From contig NZ_NHSF01000008.1 of NCBI RefSeq assembly GCF_016653295.1, forward strand, positions 22,528 to 86,527: a stretch of 64,000 nt of DNA, in the 5' to 3' direction. The notes beneath the pieces were generated by a model. The model made no database searches, had not been told where the DNA came from, and was given only the letters and a program-made list of their open reading frames with translations. The number at the start of each line of letters is the position of its first letter. The stretch's first letter is position 1. A program made the position numbers and the translations under genes. The stretch is from Halochromatium salexigens. Lineage in GTDB: Bacteria > Pseudomonadota > Gammaproteobacteria > Chromatiales > Chromatiaceae. Below are positions 1 to 8,554 of this stretch, one piece after another.

Positions 1-608
1 GTCGCTCAAGGGCAACCAGGAAACCCTGGCCGCCGAGGTCGAGGAGGCGTTCATCGACGCCGATGCCAGGGACTATGAAGATGTCGACTCGGCGTTCCTG
101 GAGACCGTCGAGCGCGGACATGGTCGTTTCGAGACGCGTCGCTACCGCACCCTGGGTGATCTCTCCGGGGTGCCCCGCAGCAAGTTGTGGGAGGGGATGA
201 ACATGATCGGCCTGGTCGACACGCGCCGCGAGGTCGACGGCCAGGTCGCGATCGAAACCCGGTATTTCATCGGCAGCATCGGCACCAGCGCGACCCGGTT
301 TGCCCACGCCGTGCGCGGCCACTGGGGCGTTGAAAACGGCTTGCATTGGACTCTCGACATCGCCTTTCGCGAGGATGAGTGCCGTGTGCGCCAGCCGGTG
401 GCGCGTGAGAACCTCGCCGTGCTGCGTCACCTCGCGCTCTCACGACTGAAGAATGATGACACCAAGGTGGGGCTGCAGAACAAACGCTTGAAGGCCGCTT
501 GCAACGAGGATTACCTGGAAAAACTGCTCTTTGAGTGGCCCGAGAACAAGGAGAAAACAGGAGTATCAAGCAATCCTAATATTAGCAAAGCTTGATGCGA
601 TTGCCCTG
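1..608 (+). mobile_element. ISAs1-family insertion sequence, 3' end
   Basis: The first 600 bases are the distal part of an ISAs1-type element; the left part lies outside the window. The transposase reading frame ends at 595. The sequence from about 591 to 608 (CTTGATGCGATTGCCCTG) matches the style of the terminal inverted repeat of this family, placing the right end near 608. The opposite end and the target duplication cannot be seen, so exact termini are inferred. Confidence 0.75.
2..595 (+). CDS. ISAs1 family transposase, C-terminal part (5' truncated by window edge)
   Basis: This is a DDE-type transposase that would catalyse movement of the ISAs1-family element. The frame is open from base 2, with no start codon in the window. 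It begins SLKGNQETLAAEVEEAF, a stretch usual in the middle of ISAs1 transposases. About 70 residues later comes the family block around HWGVENGLHWTLDIAFRED, including the last catalytic acidic residue, followed by a basic segment. The last 20 or so residues (from NKEKTG) are low in similarity to anything I recognise and may be read-through into the terminal repeat. Nothing in the visible part is broken, so the gene may be intact upstream. Confidence 0.85.
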   Translation, partial: SLKGNQETLAAEVEEAFIDADARDYEDVDSAFLETVERGHGRFETRRYRTLGDLSGVPRSKLWEGMNMIGLVDTRREVDGQVAIETRYFIGSIGTSATRFAHAVRGHWGVENGLHWTLDIAFREDECRVRQPVARENLAVLRHLALSRLKNDDTKVGLQNKRLKAACNEDYLEKLLFEWPENKEKTGVSSNPNISKA

Positions 609-685
609 GCATGGACGGGATGTAACCCCAATCCGGGTAATTTCCCCTAAGGAAGCGTTCTAGGGCGATTTACCGGAATTGGGTC

Positions 686-772
686 AAATCCTGTCCAACC
701 TGTCCACTTTTCCGAGCCACCACCCCCTGTGCAGCCGAAAAATCCACCATTTGGACAGGATGGACGGGATTT
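686..772. repeat. Imperfect inverted repeat upstream of the first island gene
   Basis: Bases 686-706 (AAATCCTGTCCAACCTGTCC plus one A) and the reverse complement of 752-772 agree at about 19 of 21 positions, separated by 45 bases. A partial extra copy of the arm, TGGACGGGAT, lies at 613-622. The structure sits between the end of the IS and the gene at 820, so it could be an operator or replication/maintenance site. That function is a guess. Confidence 0.6.
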
Positions 773-819
773 TCTGAGACCCGATTCTGTTACAAACCAT
801 CAATCACGGAGTTGCAATC

Positions 820-1188
820 ATGCAAACATGGGCCGACCAACTTCACGACAAGCTCTTAGAGACTCAGCAGCAAGCACAGCAAGCCCGCGAAGCCGAGCAG
901 GACCGCAAGCGCCAGACGTACAGCATCCGCTGTGTCCCGATGGCTGAGAGGCTGCAGAACCTGATCGATGCGATGCCGGACGACGAGCGGGCTAGGCCGA
1001 GACACATGGAGTTCTTCCGCCAGTTGCTCAGGTCCAAGTACGTCATCCGAGGACGCGGCAACCGCGCCAGCGTCTCAGAGATTGGCCCAGCGCTAAAGCA
1101 ACTCGGATGGACCCGGCAACGCGAATGGCTCGGGGCCGAGCAGACCTATCGAACCTGGTGGATTCCACCAGAAGCACAGGAGAATTGA
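820..1188 (+). CDS. Hypothetical protein with winged-helix-like C-terminus
   Basis: This 122-residue protein has no firm family assignment. Residues 1-35 are rich in Gln, Glu, Ala and Arg and look like a short coiled coil. The middle (about 40-75) is predicted helical and charged. The C-terminal part (VSEIGPALKQLGWTRQREWL, then YRTWWIPP) resembles the small DNA-binding winged helix found at the end of some plasmid and phage replication primases; this is an impression, not a match. The stop at 1188 is two bases before the next ATG at 1190, so the two genes are probably co-translated. Its position beside an IS and upstream of a tRNA junction fits an accessory element. Confidence 0.6.
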   Translation: MQTWADQLHDKLLETQQQAQQAREAEQDRKRQTYSIRCVPMAERLQNLIDAMPDDERARPRHMEFFRQLLRSKYVIRGRGNRASVSEIGPALKQLGWTRQREWLGAEQTYRTWWIPPEAQEN

Positions 1189-1189
1189 G

Positions 1190-1825
1190 ATGATTGCAGC
1201 GGAAGAAATCTCAGCCTATCCCCCTGTGCTCTCACCTGAGCAACGCGAGCAATACAAGCGGCGGATTCAGACCAAGCTGAATTGGAAAGACCCGGCAATT
1301 CAGAGCATCAGTGATCAGCGATTCGAGAAGGTATGGGCTGAAGACCAAGAGCTACATCGAATGTGGCCGCGCCAACCCCGAGAGGCCGTGATCCGGCAAC
1401 GCACGACCGAGGTGGATGTATCGCTTGACCCGCACGCATTGTGGTTGTGCGGACACCATATTGAGCAGGCACGCGACGTGCTGCGATACATGGATAACAC
1501 CGTCAACGCGCCGATGGACCGACGTAGCCGGGAGTTCTACGGCAACGGGCAGCACAGGGTGAAGGTCATGCGCTCGCTTCCCGATCAGTTGCGATCGCGG
1601 CTCGCTCCGGTTTTTTCGCAGGCTGATCTGTGGGACTCCGGGGGGCTGTTTGAAGCTCGCTTCAACGAGTGGGTTGCTGACTACGAGGCCACCCTGCCCG
1701 AGCGAAGCCGACAAAACCGCTTCCCGGAGGCGTTCGAGGCTTATCAGACACACAGAGGGTGCCTGGTCGGGCTGCTCGACGAGATGCTGGCGCTGTTCAC
1801 TCAGCCTCAAGTTGAGGACGGGTGA
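1190..1825 (+). CDS. Hypothetical protein of the island
   Basis: The 211-residue product is soluble, without signal peptide or membrane segments, and I do not recognise it. It is rich in Arg, Trp and acidic residues (for example DQELHRMWPRQPREAV, then HALWLCGHHIEQARDVLRYM). It starts one base after the stop of the gene at 820-1188, preceded by AGGAG in the end of that gene, so the pair forms a transcriptional unit. The last third (DLWDSGGLFEARFNEWVADY) looks helical. No catalytic motif is evident. The context suggests a plasmid- or ICE-type cargo or maintenance gene; no function is claimed. Confidence 0.6.
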   Translation: MIAAEEISAYPPVLSPEQREQYKRRIQTKLNWKDPAIQSISDQRFEKVWAEDQELHRMWPRQPREAVIRQRTTEVDVSLDPHALWLCGHHIEQARDVLRYMDNTVNAPMDRRSREFYGNGQHRVKVMRSLPDQLRSRLAPVFSQADLWDSGGLFEARFNEWVADYEATLPERSRQNRFPEAFEAYQTHRGCLVGLLDEMLALFTQPQVEDG

Positions 1826-2144
1826 GGAGGCCCAAGCCGTTGATTTCTTCGGAAGCCTCAATTTGAGTTTTCGCCGAAACTGGCAAAAACGGCGGGCACG
1901 GAGGCTCGCGCTCCTAGGATTTTCGGAAGAAGCCGAAAAACCCCTGTGCTATTAGCCCAGACTAACCAAAAATCGGCCCTCAGCCTGCCATCCCTGAGCG
2001 CGCCATATTGCACTCCGGTGCATGGGGGCGGTGCCGGGGTCCTGTAGCCCCCCGGGGGGTGGGATGGCCCATGGTCAGGTTAGCGTCTCGCCTATGGTGA
2101 GCCGAGCAAACGCTCGGTGCTCCAACAACTTAGGAGACTCGACA

Positions 2145-2606
2145 ATGACCATAGGCACCATCTCTCACGGCACCCTGCGCACTCAAGACCTGATCCCGAC
2201 CTTTCTCGACGCGGTGCGTGATCTTGCACCCTGTGCAGCACCCTTCGGACCGATCCCGAGCTATGCACAGGAAGACGACTCCGCAGACTGGTGGGATTCA
2301 GAGGATGCAGGATGCTTGCTCGAAGAACTGACCGACATCCTGAGCGATCACGCGCCAGCGTTCTGCTACTTTGGCCCACACGAAGGCGACGGCTCCGACT
2401 TCGGATTCTGGATCGACCCAGACCTAATCGACGAAGCGGAGGCAGAGGATGAGCTGCTACGTGTCGCTGATCTCGACGACGTACCGGAAAACTGGACCGG
2501 CTTTCACGAAGGCGACGGCTTCAGCGGCTACGTGCTCCACGTCAACGATCACGGCAACGCGACCTTGTATGACGGTGAAGGCTTCGAGCTGTGGGGGGCA
2601 GTCTGA
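2145..2606 (+). CDS. Hypothetical acidic protein with duplicated HEGDG motif
   Basis: The start at 2145 is chosen because AGGAG (2132-2136) lies about 8 bases upstream; a longer frame reaching back to 2022 lacks a comparable site. The 153-residue protein is very acidic. It carries two related segments: PHEGDGSDFGFWID near residue 80 and FHEGDGFSGYVLHVNDHG near residue 122, each an HEGDG motif followed by an aromatic beta-strand-like stretch. Proteins with this look occur on plasmids and integrative elements, but I cannot name a family. The stop overlaps the next start (TGATG), indicating translational coupling with the gene at 2606. Confidence 0.65.
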   Translation: MTIGTISHGTLRTQDLIPTFLDAVRDLAPCAAPFGPIPSYAQEDDSADWWDSEDAGCLLEELTDILSDHAPAFCYFGPHEGDGSDFGFWIDPDLIDEAEAEDELLRVADLDDVPENWTGFHEGDGFSGYVLHVNDHGNATLYDGEGFELWGAV

Positions 2607-2902
2607 TGGGTATGCAGCGATTCCTAGCCAGTGAGCCGTTCACCTTCGCCAATGGGGCTATCGGTTGGCGCCCTGGTGGACCGATGGATTGCATCGGACC
2701 GTTTGCCAAGGTCGAGCACTGCCCAATCGAAGGGACCGAGCTGAAGCGGACCGCCTATGCGACGGGCTACGCTGATACGTGCTTCTCGATCCCGGCTTGC
2801 ACCAAGGTCCGGGGCAAGTACATCGGGGGATTCCTGACCGTTGACTCTGATGGAGCCGTGACCTTCAGACCCTACAAGCGGTTCGTCGAGCGGCTGACAT
2901 GA
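2606..2902 (+). CDS. Small hypothetical protein coupled to the upstream acidic protein
   Basis: The ATG at 2606 overlaps the stop of the preceding gene by one base. The 98-residue product has no signal peptide and no recognised domain. It is rich in Gly, aromatic residues and single cysteines (DCIGPF, EHCPIEG, DTCFSIPACTKV), giving four Cys over about 45 residues, which might form a small metal site or disulfides. The C-terminal part reads as beta strands (KYIGGFLTVDSDGAVTFRPY). It probably works together with its neighbour, but nothing in the sequence says how. Confidence 0.6.
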   Translation: MGMQRFLASEPFTFANGAIGWRPGGPMDCIGPFAKVEHCPIEGTELKRTAYATGYADTCFSIPACTKVRGKYIGGFLTVDSDGAVTFRPYKRFVERLT

Positions 2903-2914
2903 CAACATGCTGAC

Positions 2915-3160
2915 ATGACAGCACAGGGTCAGGGATGGCCCATGGATCAACAATCGCGAAGCCCGCCCCGTGCGCTTTTGTGCGTTGAGGGGGAAGGGCC
3001 AAGGGAAGCCTCTCAGATGGTCCCGGAGGTTCAGCGGCACCGTGCCAAGCCTGATGATGCACAGATGACCCCGCAGCATGAGGCTATGGGCTTCGTCTTA
3101 GAATCGGCTCGGGATCGCATCATCCAGCTTGAGCGCGAGCTGCTACAGCTTCGTCAGTAA
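2915..3160 (+). CDS. Doubtful small reading frame
   Basis: An 81-codon frame whose start has no clear ribosome binding site. Its first half translates one of the hairpin repeats and has an unnatural Pro/Arg composition. The second half (HEAMGFVLESARDRIIQLEREL) looks like a genuine amphipathic coiled coil, so a shorter protein starting at a Met near 3018 or 3066 is possible. Kept with low confidence. Confidence 0.25.
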   Translation: MTAQGQGWPMDQQSRSPPRALLCVEGEGPREASQMVPEVQRHRAKPDDAQMTPQHEAMGFVLESARDRIIQLERELLQLRQ

Positions 3161-3240
3161 GCCGCTACAGCCGTCAGGGGGTCAGAGCCGAGCAGACCCC
3201 TTGCCAAGCCCACCCCGTGCGCTTTGTGCGTTTGGTGGGG
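2959..3240 (+). repeat. Two copies of a 35-bp hairpin-forming repeat (2959-2993, 3206-3240)
   Basis: Both copies begin AAGCCC(G/A)CCCCGTGCGCTTT and end in a G run. In the second copy CCCACC pairs with GGTGGG around a GTGCG-rich loop; in the first copy the stem is weaker. They are 247 bp apart in the same orientation, within DNA that otherwise lacks convincing genes. Confidence 0.6.
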
Positions 3241-3483
3241 CGGAAGCCGGGATTCCGGCGATCTCGGGGCATGCCGGGACGATAGGCAGCGTCTATGGGT
3301 ACGATCCGTGCATGCTTTTCGCTAAGCCGTTGTCTTTCTGACCCCGCCAATTTCCATGCCCGATAGGCAGAGCCTATCAATCTAGGCGGTCCCGGCGCGG
3401 TTGATCGCAGCGAGCGCCAGCAGGGGCGCGGGGGTCTGATCCGTTCGGGCCGCTCGCTGAATCGGGGCATGGTCCAAACCTAG

Positions 3484-3615
3484 ACCACCAATGGTGGATC
3501 AGATTCGAGCCGGTAAAAAATTACCGCCGACGGCGACAATTCCCTCAGGCTGAGGAAATCCCAACCACCAATGGTGGATCGGATTCGAGCCGTCAGTTGC
3601 TCAGATTCGAGCCGG
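3484..3615 (+). repeat. 29-bp direct repeat with palindromic core, plus a partial third copy
   Basis: Copies at 3484-3512 and 3564-3592 match at 28 of 29 bases and start exactly 80 bp apart. Each begins ACCACCAATGGTGGATC, containing the small inverted repeat CCACC-AAT-GGTGG, and ends GATTCGAGCCG. A third partial copy, TCAGATTCGAGCCGG, lies at 3601-3615. The GGATTCGAGCCG end differs by one base from the T-arm of the tRNA-Thr gene at 3742-3753. Confidence 0.7.
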
Positions 3616-3652
3616 GATCGCTTCCCGGTAGCGACCCCTGACCGACGGCAAC

Positions 3653-3699
3653 TAGGGACACAGTAGGGACAAAATCGAGTCGGGACGAAACAGGGACAA
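3653..3699 (+). repeat. Four short GGGAC direct repeats beside the tRNA 3' end
   Basis: TAGGGACA at 3653-3660, TAGGGACA at 3664-3671, CGGGACGA at 3681-3688 and CAGGGACA at 3691-3698 lie in one orientation, 30-75 bp from the CCA end of the tRNA-Thr gene. Short direct repeats in this position resemble arm-type binding sites of tyrosine recombinases that use tRNA 3' ends. The function is inferred from position only. Confidence 0.5.
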
Positions 3700-3727
3700 G
3701 GCAACTGGCTGCAAGCCCCTGATTTTA

Positions 3728-3803
3728 TGGAGCTGGCGGACGGATTCGAACCGACGACCTGCTGATTACAAATCAGCTGCTCTGCCAACTGAGCTACGCC
3801 AGC
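3728..3803 (-). tRNA. tRNA-Thr (anticodon UGU)
   Basis: On the minus strand the 76 bases fold into a standard cloverleaf: 7-bp acceptor stem GCTGGCG/CGCCAGC, D arm with AGTTGGCA, anticodon stem GCTGA/TCAGC around the loop TTTGTAA (anticodon TGT), a GTCGG/CCGTC T stem (outer pair not canonical) with loop TTCGAAT, discriminator T and an encoded CCA. It lies 89 bp downstream of coaX, as thrU does relative to the biotin ligase/pantothenate kinase genes in many Gammaproteobacteria. Its 3' end borders the island. Confidence 0.96.
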
Positions 3804-3892
3804 GATGCGTATGAGAATATCCAGAACCCGAGAGTGTAAGCTAGGTTAGGGCGCGACTCAATGCATGGAGACTGGCAGGCTGGAATCTCAAC

Positions 3893-4657
3893 TCAGCCAA
3901 AACGCGCGAGGCCATGCAAAACCAGATCAGGTTGCAGCTGAACCGGAGCCTGAAACAACGGGGCGAGGCGCTCAGCGTCGCCACCGGTAAGGATGACCCT
4001 AGGTGCACGGCCGGTTTCATGTTTAAACGTCTCGCGCAGACGCTCGCCAAGTGCGGCCGGCGCATGCAGGCTGGCAGCCGTGATCGCAGGGCCGGTGTCT
4101 TGGCCCCAGCGCTCCGTCCGGTCTTGAGTGTGATGGGGCGACAGACGGGTCCCTTGGAGCAGACTGTCGCGCAGCATGGTGATGCCGGGCAGGATCTGAC
4201 CGCCGCGATGGGTGCCATCGGCGAGCAATCCGTCGAAAGTGATCGCCGTGCCAGCATCGATAATCAGCATCCCGCGTTCAGGCTCGGGCGCACGCCCTGA
4301 CTCAACTGGTTCCGGTTCAAGCCAGTAGGCGCCAATCAAGGCCAAAAAACGGTCCACGCCCAAGCGTCTGGGATCGGCGTAAGCGACCCGCACCGCATGC
4401 GCTTGCGCTACGGGCTCGATCCGTTGCAGCGGGCATTGCCAGTACGCTTCCACGGTGGCACGCACGGCTTCCAGCACCGACTCGGGGCCGACGCTGGCGA
4501 CCAGCACGCGTTCAATCCGCGCAAGTGTTTCCCAGTTGGCAAGCACATCGATGGGCAGTGCGCCGAAGTGACGCGCGGCGGTCATCGGCCCAAGTGCTGT
4601 GCCCTCGAGCAACGCCCACTTGAGGCTGGTATTGCCGATCTCGATGAGGAGTTTCAC
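3893..4657 (-). CDS. coaX: Type III pantothenate kinase
   Basis: CoaX phosphorylates pantothenate in the first step of coenzyme A synthesis. A GTG start at 4657 is preferred because the protein then begins VKLLIEIGNTSLKWALL, like family members; the longer ATG frame from 4741 would overlap the upstream gene by 70 bp. The 254-residue length is normal. Motifs in order: an EIGNT nucleotide motif near residue 6 (usually DxGNT, so the first acid is Glu rather than Asp), GVDRFLALIGAYW, IIDAGTAITFDGL with the DxGTA motif, and GGQILPGI. It follows the PBP7-type gene after 14 bases and is probably co-transcribed. The tRNA-Thr gene lies just downstream. Confidence 0.9.
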   Translation of the reverse strand: MKLLIEIGNTSLKWALLEGTALGPMTAARHFGALPIDVLANWETLARIERVLVASVGPESVLEAVRATVEAYWQCPLQRIEPVAQAHAVRVAYADPRRLGVDRFLALIGAYWLEPEPVESGRAPEPERGMLIIDAGTAITFDGLLADGTHRGGQILPGITMLRDSLLQGTRLSPHHTQDRTERWGQDTGPAITAASLHAPAALGERLRETFKHETGRAPRVILTGGDAERLAPLFQAPVQLQPDLVLHGLARFG

Positions 4658-4671
4658 GGCTGCAACCCGGT

Positions 4672-5541
4672 TCAATCCTTGTGTGCGCTCTGATGCGCGC
4701 TCAGGCTTTTCGTCTTCAGCTCGCCGGCTTCCTGAAGCCAACGCCGCAGCCGGTTGGCATCGCCCATCGGCGTTAGTTTGCCCTGGGCATTGAGAAAGAT
4801 GGCGTAGACACGCCGGTTCTCGATCACGGCCTGCATCACTAAACAGCGGCCGGCCTCGTTGAGATAACCGGTCTTCGAGAGTTCGACCGTCCAGCGCTCA
4901 TCGCGGGTGAGTGGATTGGTGTTGCGATACCGCAGGGGTGGGCGAGTGGCATGGGGGCGGAGGCTGGTCTCGCCGGTGGCGGTGATTTCGCGAATCAGTG
5001 GATAACGCGCCGCGGCGTTGAGTAAGCGCACCAGATCCTCGGCGGTGGACTGGTTGTCGCTGTCAAGCCCGCTGGCGTCGGCAAAGGTGGTTTGATGCAT
5101 CCCGAGCGCCCTCGCCTTCTCGTTCATGGCCGAGATGAAGGCTGGCGTGCCGCCGGCGAAGGTTGTGCGCCCTAGGGCCGCCGCCGCACGGTTATCGGAC
5201 GACATTAAGGCGGTGTGCAACAGCTCAAGGCGTGACAGGGTGGCCTCGTCGATGAGCAGCCGCGAGCGGCTCCAACGCAGCCGGTCGCGATCGGCCTCGG
5301 TGATGGTGATGCGGTCCTCGAGTGGCACCTCGGCGTCGATCACAACCATGGCTGTCATCAGTTTGGTGATCGAGGCAATCGGTCGAACCTCGGTGGCATT
5401 GCGCTCGAACAGTCGATTGCCTTCATGATCGATGATCAAGGCTACGCCCGAGTGGATCTCTGGCCCTGCCGCCTGTCCTCCTTGCGCACATAGTAATAGC
5501 ACAACGAACATGATAAACCGAGAGAGACAACGAGAAGGCAT
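4672..5541 (-). CDS. pbpG: D-alanyl-D-alanine endopeptidase (PBP7 type)
   Basis: This low-molecular-weight penicillin-binding protein cleaves D-Ala to meso-diaminopimelate cross-links of peptidoglycan in the periplasm. The 289-residue precursor has a signal peptide (residues 1-24, SRFIMFVVLLLCAQGGQAAG). All three catalytic motifs of the S11 peptidase family are present: SITKLM (SxxK), SSDNRAA (SxN) and SKTGYLNEAG (KTG). The length and absence of a C-terminal membrane helix favour PBP7 over the DacA-type carboxypeptidases. It is the first gene of a pair with coaX. The groEL terminator separates it from the upstream operon. Confidence 0.9.
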   Translation of the reverse strand: MPSRCLSRFIMFVVLLLCAQGGQAAGPEIHSGVALIIDHEGNRLFERNATEVRPIASITKLMTAMVVIDAEVPLEDRITITEADRDRLRWSRSRLLIDEATLSRLELLHTALMSSDNRAAAALGRTTFAGGTPAFISAMNEKARALGMHQTTFADASGLDSDNQSTAEDLVRLLNAAARYPLIREITATGETSLRPHATRPPLRYRNTNPLTRDERWTVELSKTGYLNEAGRCLVMQAVIENRRVYAIFLNAQGKLTPMGDANRLRRWLQEAGELKTKSLSAHQSAHKD

Positions 5542-5616
5542 CTGCGACAGTCCCGCGAAAATTGATTGGAGGCAAGAGCGGAGCGCTTAAGAGTACGGCA
5601 GATTGCACAGATGCAA

Positions 5617-5640
5617 AAGGCCCCGCCGAAGCGGGGCCTT
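5617..5640 (-). terminator. Rho-independent terminator of groESL
   Basis: The minus strand forms a 10-bp GC-rich stem (AAGGCCCCGC with GCGGGGCCTT, loop TTCG on that strand) followed by a short T run. It lies 60 bases beyond the groEL stop and upstream of pbpG, so it should end the chaperonin transcript. Confidence 0.85.
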
Positions 5641-5700
5641 CTATTGGCAACAGAGGCTGCGTTAGCCCAGAGGACAGCGGCAGCCGCGGTAGCGTTGGGC

Positions 5701-7386
<1,686 letters not shown>

Positions 7387-7412
7387 TTAATAAGAGACGG
7401 CAGGCGCGAAGC

Positions 7413-7703
7413 TTAGCTTTCGATGACGCCCATGACGTCTTCTTCGCGCATGACGAGGAAGTCCTCGCCATCGAGCTTGACCTCGGTGCCGGAATACTTA
7501 CCGAAGAGCACCTTGTCGCCGACCTTGACGTCAAGGGCGCGGGTGTCGCCGTTATCCATGATCTTGCCGTTACCAACGGCGATGACCTCACCCTGGATTG
7601 GCTTCTCGGTGGCCGAGTCCGGGATCACGATGCCGCCAGCGGAGGTGCGCTCCTCTTCCATGCGACGGACCACGATGCGGTCATGCAAGGGACGAATCTT
7701 CAT
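7413..7703 (-). CDS. groS: Co-chaperonin GroES (10 kDa)
   Basis: GroES caps the GroEL ring. The 96-residue protein shows the normal family start [18 protein letters not shown], the mobile loop [18 protein letters not shown] (about residues 17-34), and the conserved [33 protein letters not shown] end. It is the first gene of the groESL operon; the CIRCE element lies about 120 bases upstream of its start. Confidence 0.98.
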   Translation of the reverse strand: MKIRPLHDRIVVRRMEEERTSAGGIVIPDSATEKPIQGEVIAVGNGKIMDNGDTRALDVKVGDKVLFGKYSGTEVKLDGEDFLVMREEDVMGVIES

Positions 7704-7821
7704 TTGCGGTAGCCCTCAGGGTCGTTCAATGTGGTGTTTAGGTGAAAGACCGGGACGGACGTTGCCCGACGCCGGTGTCGAACTGTCGGTGCCGTGCACA
7801 ACCAACCATTGCGATCGGGTG

Positions 7822-7848
7822 TTAGCACTCATATCGAGCGAGTGCTAA
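7822..7848. promoter_or_regulatory. CIRCE operator (HrcA binding site) of groESL
   Basis: TTAGCACTC at 7822-7830 and GAGTGCTAA at 7840-7848 are perfect inverted arms separated by 9 bases, identical to the CIRCE consensus. Its place upstream of groES indicates heat-shock control by the HrcA repressor. The hrcA gene itself is not in the window. Confidence 0.97.
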
Positions 7849-7929
7849 TAATAAGCGGCAGCCGCGCTGTGTCAAGGGGTAGTTGCACTTTCGTGCATGC
7901 CGCAACGGCCAATCAGTGTGGAAGCGACC

Positions 7930-8358
7930 TCAGTCGTCGCGTCGCCAGTCGCCTTCGATGGTTCGACGCCGCGCCTCCTGCTGGCGCAGGATCATCTCAC
8001 TCTCGACCGGCACGGTCCGGACATAACGGCGAATCAGTGCTTGCCGCAGAGCGGGCACCAGCAAGGCGAAACCGACCGTATCGGTGATGAACCCCGGCAG
8101 CATCAACGCGAAGCCGCAGAGTAGGAGCACGGCCCCATCCAAGAGTTCGAGTGCCGGCGTCTCACCGCGATCCATGGTCGAGCGCACGCGCATGAGCACC
8201 GCCAGGCCCTGCATACGCACTAGATAGCCGCCGATCACCGCGGTCAGGATCGACAGCAGGATCGTGGGAAGCGCACCGATGACCGAGCCGACCTGGATCA
8301 GGAAGTACAACTCGATCAGCGGCGCCATGACAAAGAGAAGAAGAAAAAGCCACATCAT
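7930..8358 (-). CDS. fxsA: FxsA family membrane protein
   Basis: FxsA-type proteins are small inner-membrane proteins; in E. coli overproduction relieves exclusion of phage T7 by F. The start is set at the first of two ATGs at 8358, giving MMWLFLLLFVMAPLIELYF as in the family; upstream codons up to 8439 do not resemble it. The 142-residue protein has three or four hydrophobic segments (residues 2-20, 24-45, 68-95) and a charged cytoplasmic tail (RRYVRTVPVESEMILRQQEARR). The FxsA core VGSVIGALPTILLSILTAVIGG is clear. It is divergently arranged with cutA; it has no close operon partner. Confidence 0.85.
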   Translation of the reverse strand: MMWLFLLLFVMAPLIELYFLIQVGSVIGALPTILLSILTAVIGGYLVRMQGLAVLMRVRSTMDRGETPALELLDGAVLLLCGFALMLPGFITDTVGFALLVPALRQALIRRYVRTVPVESEMILRQQEARRRTIEGDWRRDD

Positions 8359-8554
8359 TCTGGTCTCACTAGTTGGGCGTTGGTTTGTCGTCGAGCCGAC
8401 GCCATTTCCCGCAGTTTTGTGCGGATTTCTCCGATTCAAACCACCGCAGCTCCGGCGCTCGGTTTCCGTTAGGCTATGTATCCCGTGCGCGCCAGGCGCG
8501 CATCGGCTCAGGTCATTCCCCTTTTCTCAGATTCAGCTTCACCGATTCAGCGCC

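Larger units (their letters stand above)
2903..3727. other. Mostly non-coding, repeat-rich end of the island
   Basis: This 825-bp stretch separates the last convincing island gene from the tRNA-Thr gene. It contains only one weak reading frame (2915-3160). It is dense in repeats: a 35-bp near-duplicate hairpin unit (2959-2993 and 3206-3240), a perfect small palindrome GATAGGC-AGA-GCCTATC at 3362-3378 with a degenerate relative at 3281-3298, a 29-bp direct repeat (3484-3512 and 3564-3592), and four GGGAC-type direct repeats (3653-3699) close to the tRNA 3' end. The layout is what one expects of attachment-site or element-terminal DNA. No integrase gene lies here. Confidence 0.6.

Noticed and set aside
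3484-3615. CRISPR array
   Set aside because: Only two and a half copies with spacing of about 50 bp and no further units or cas genes.
3480-3788. Minus-strand frame starting MAEQLICNQQVVGSNPSASS
   Set aside because: The start is the translation of the tRNA-Thr gene, a well-known spurious protein pattern, and the rest crosses the repeat region.
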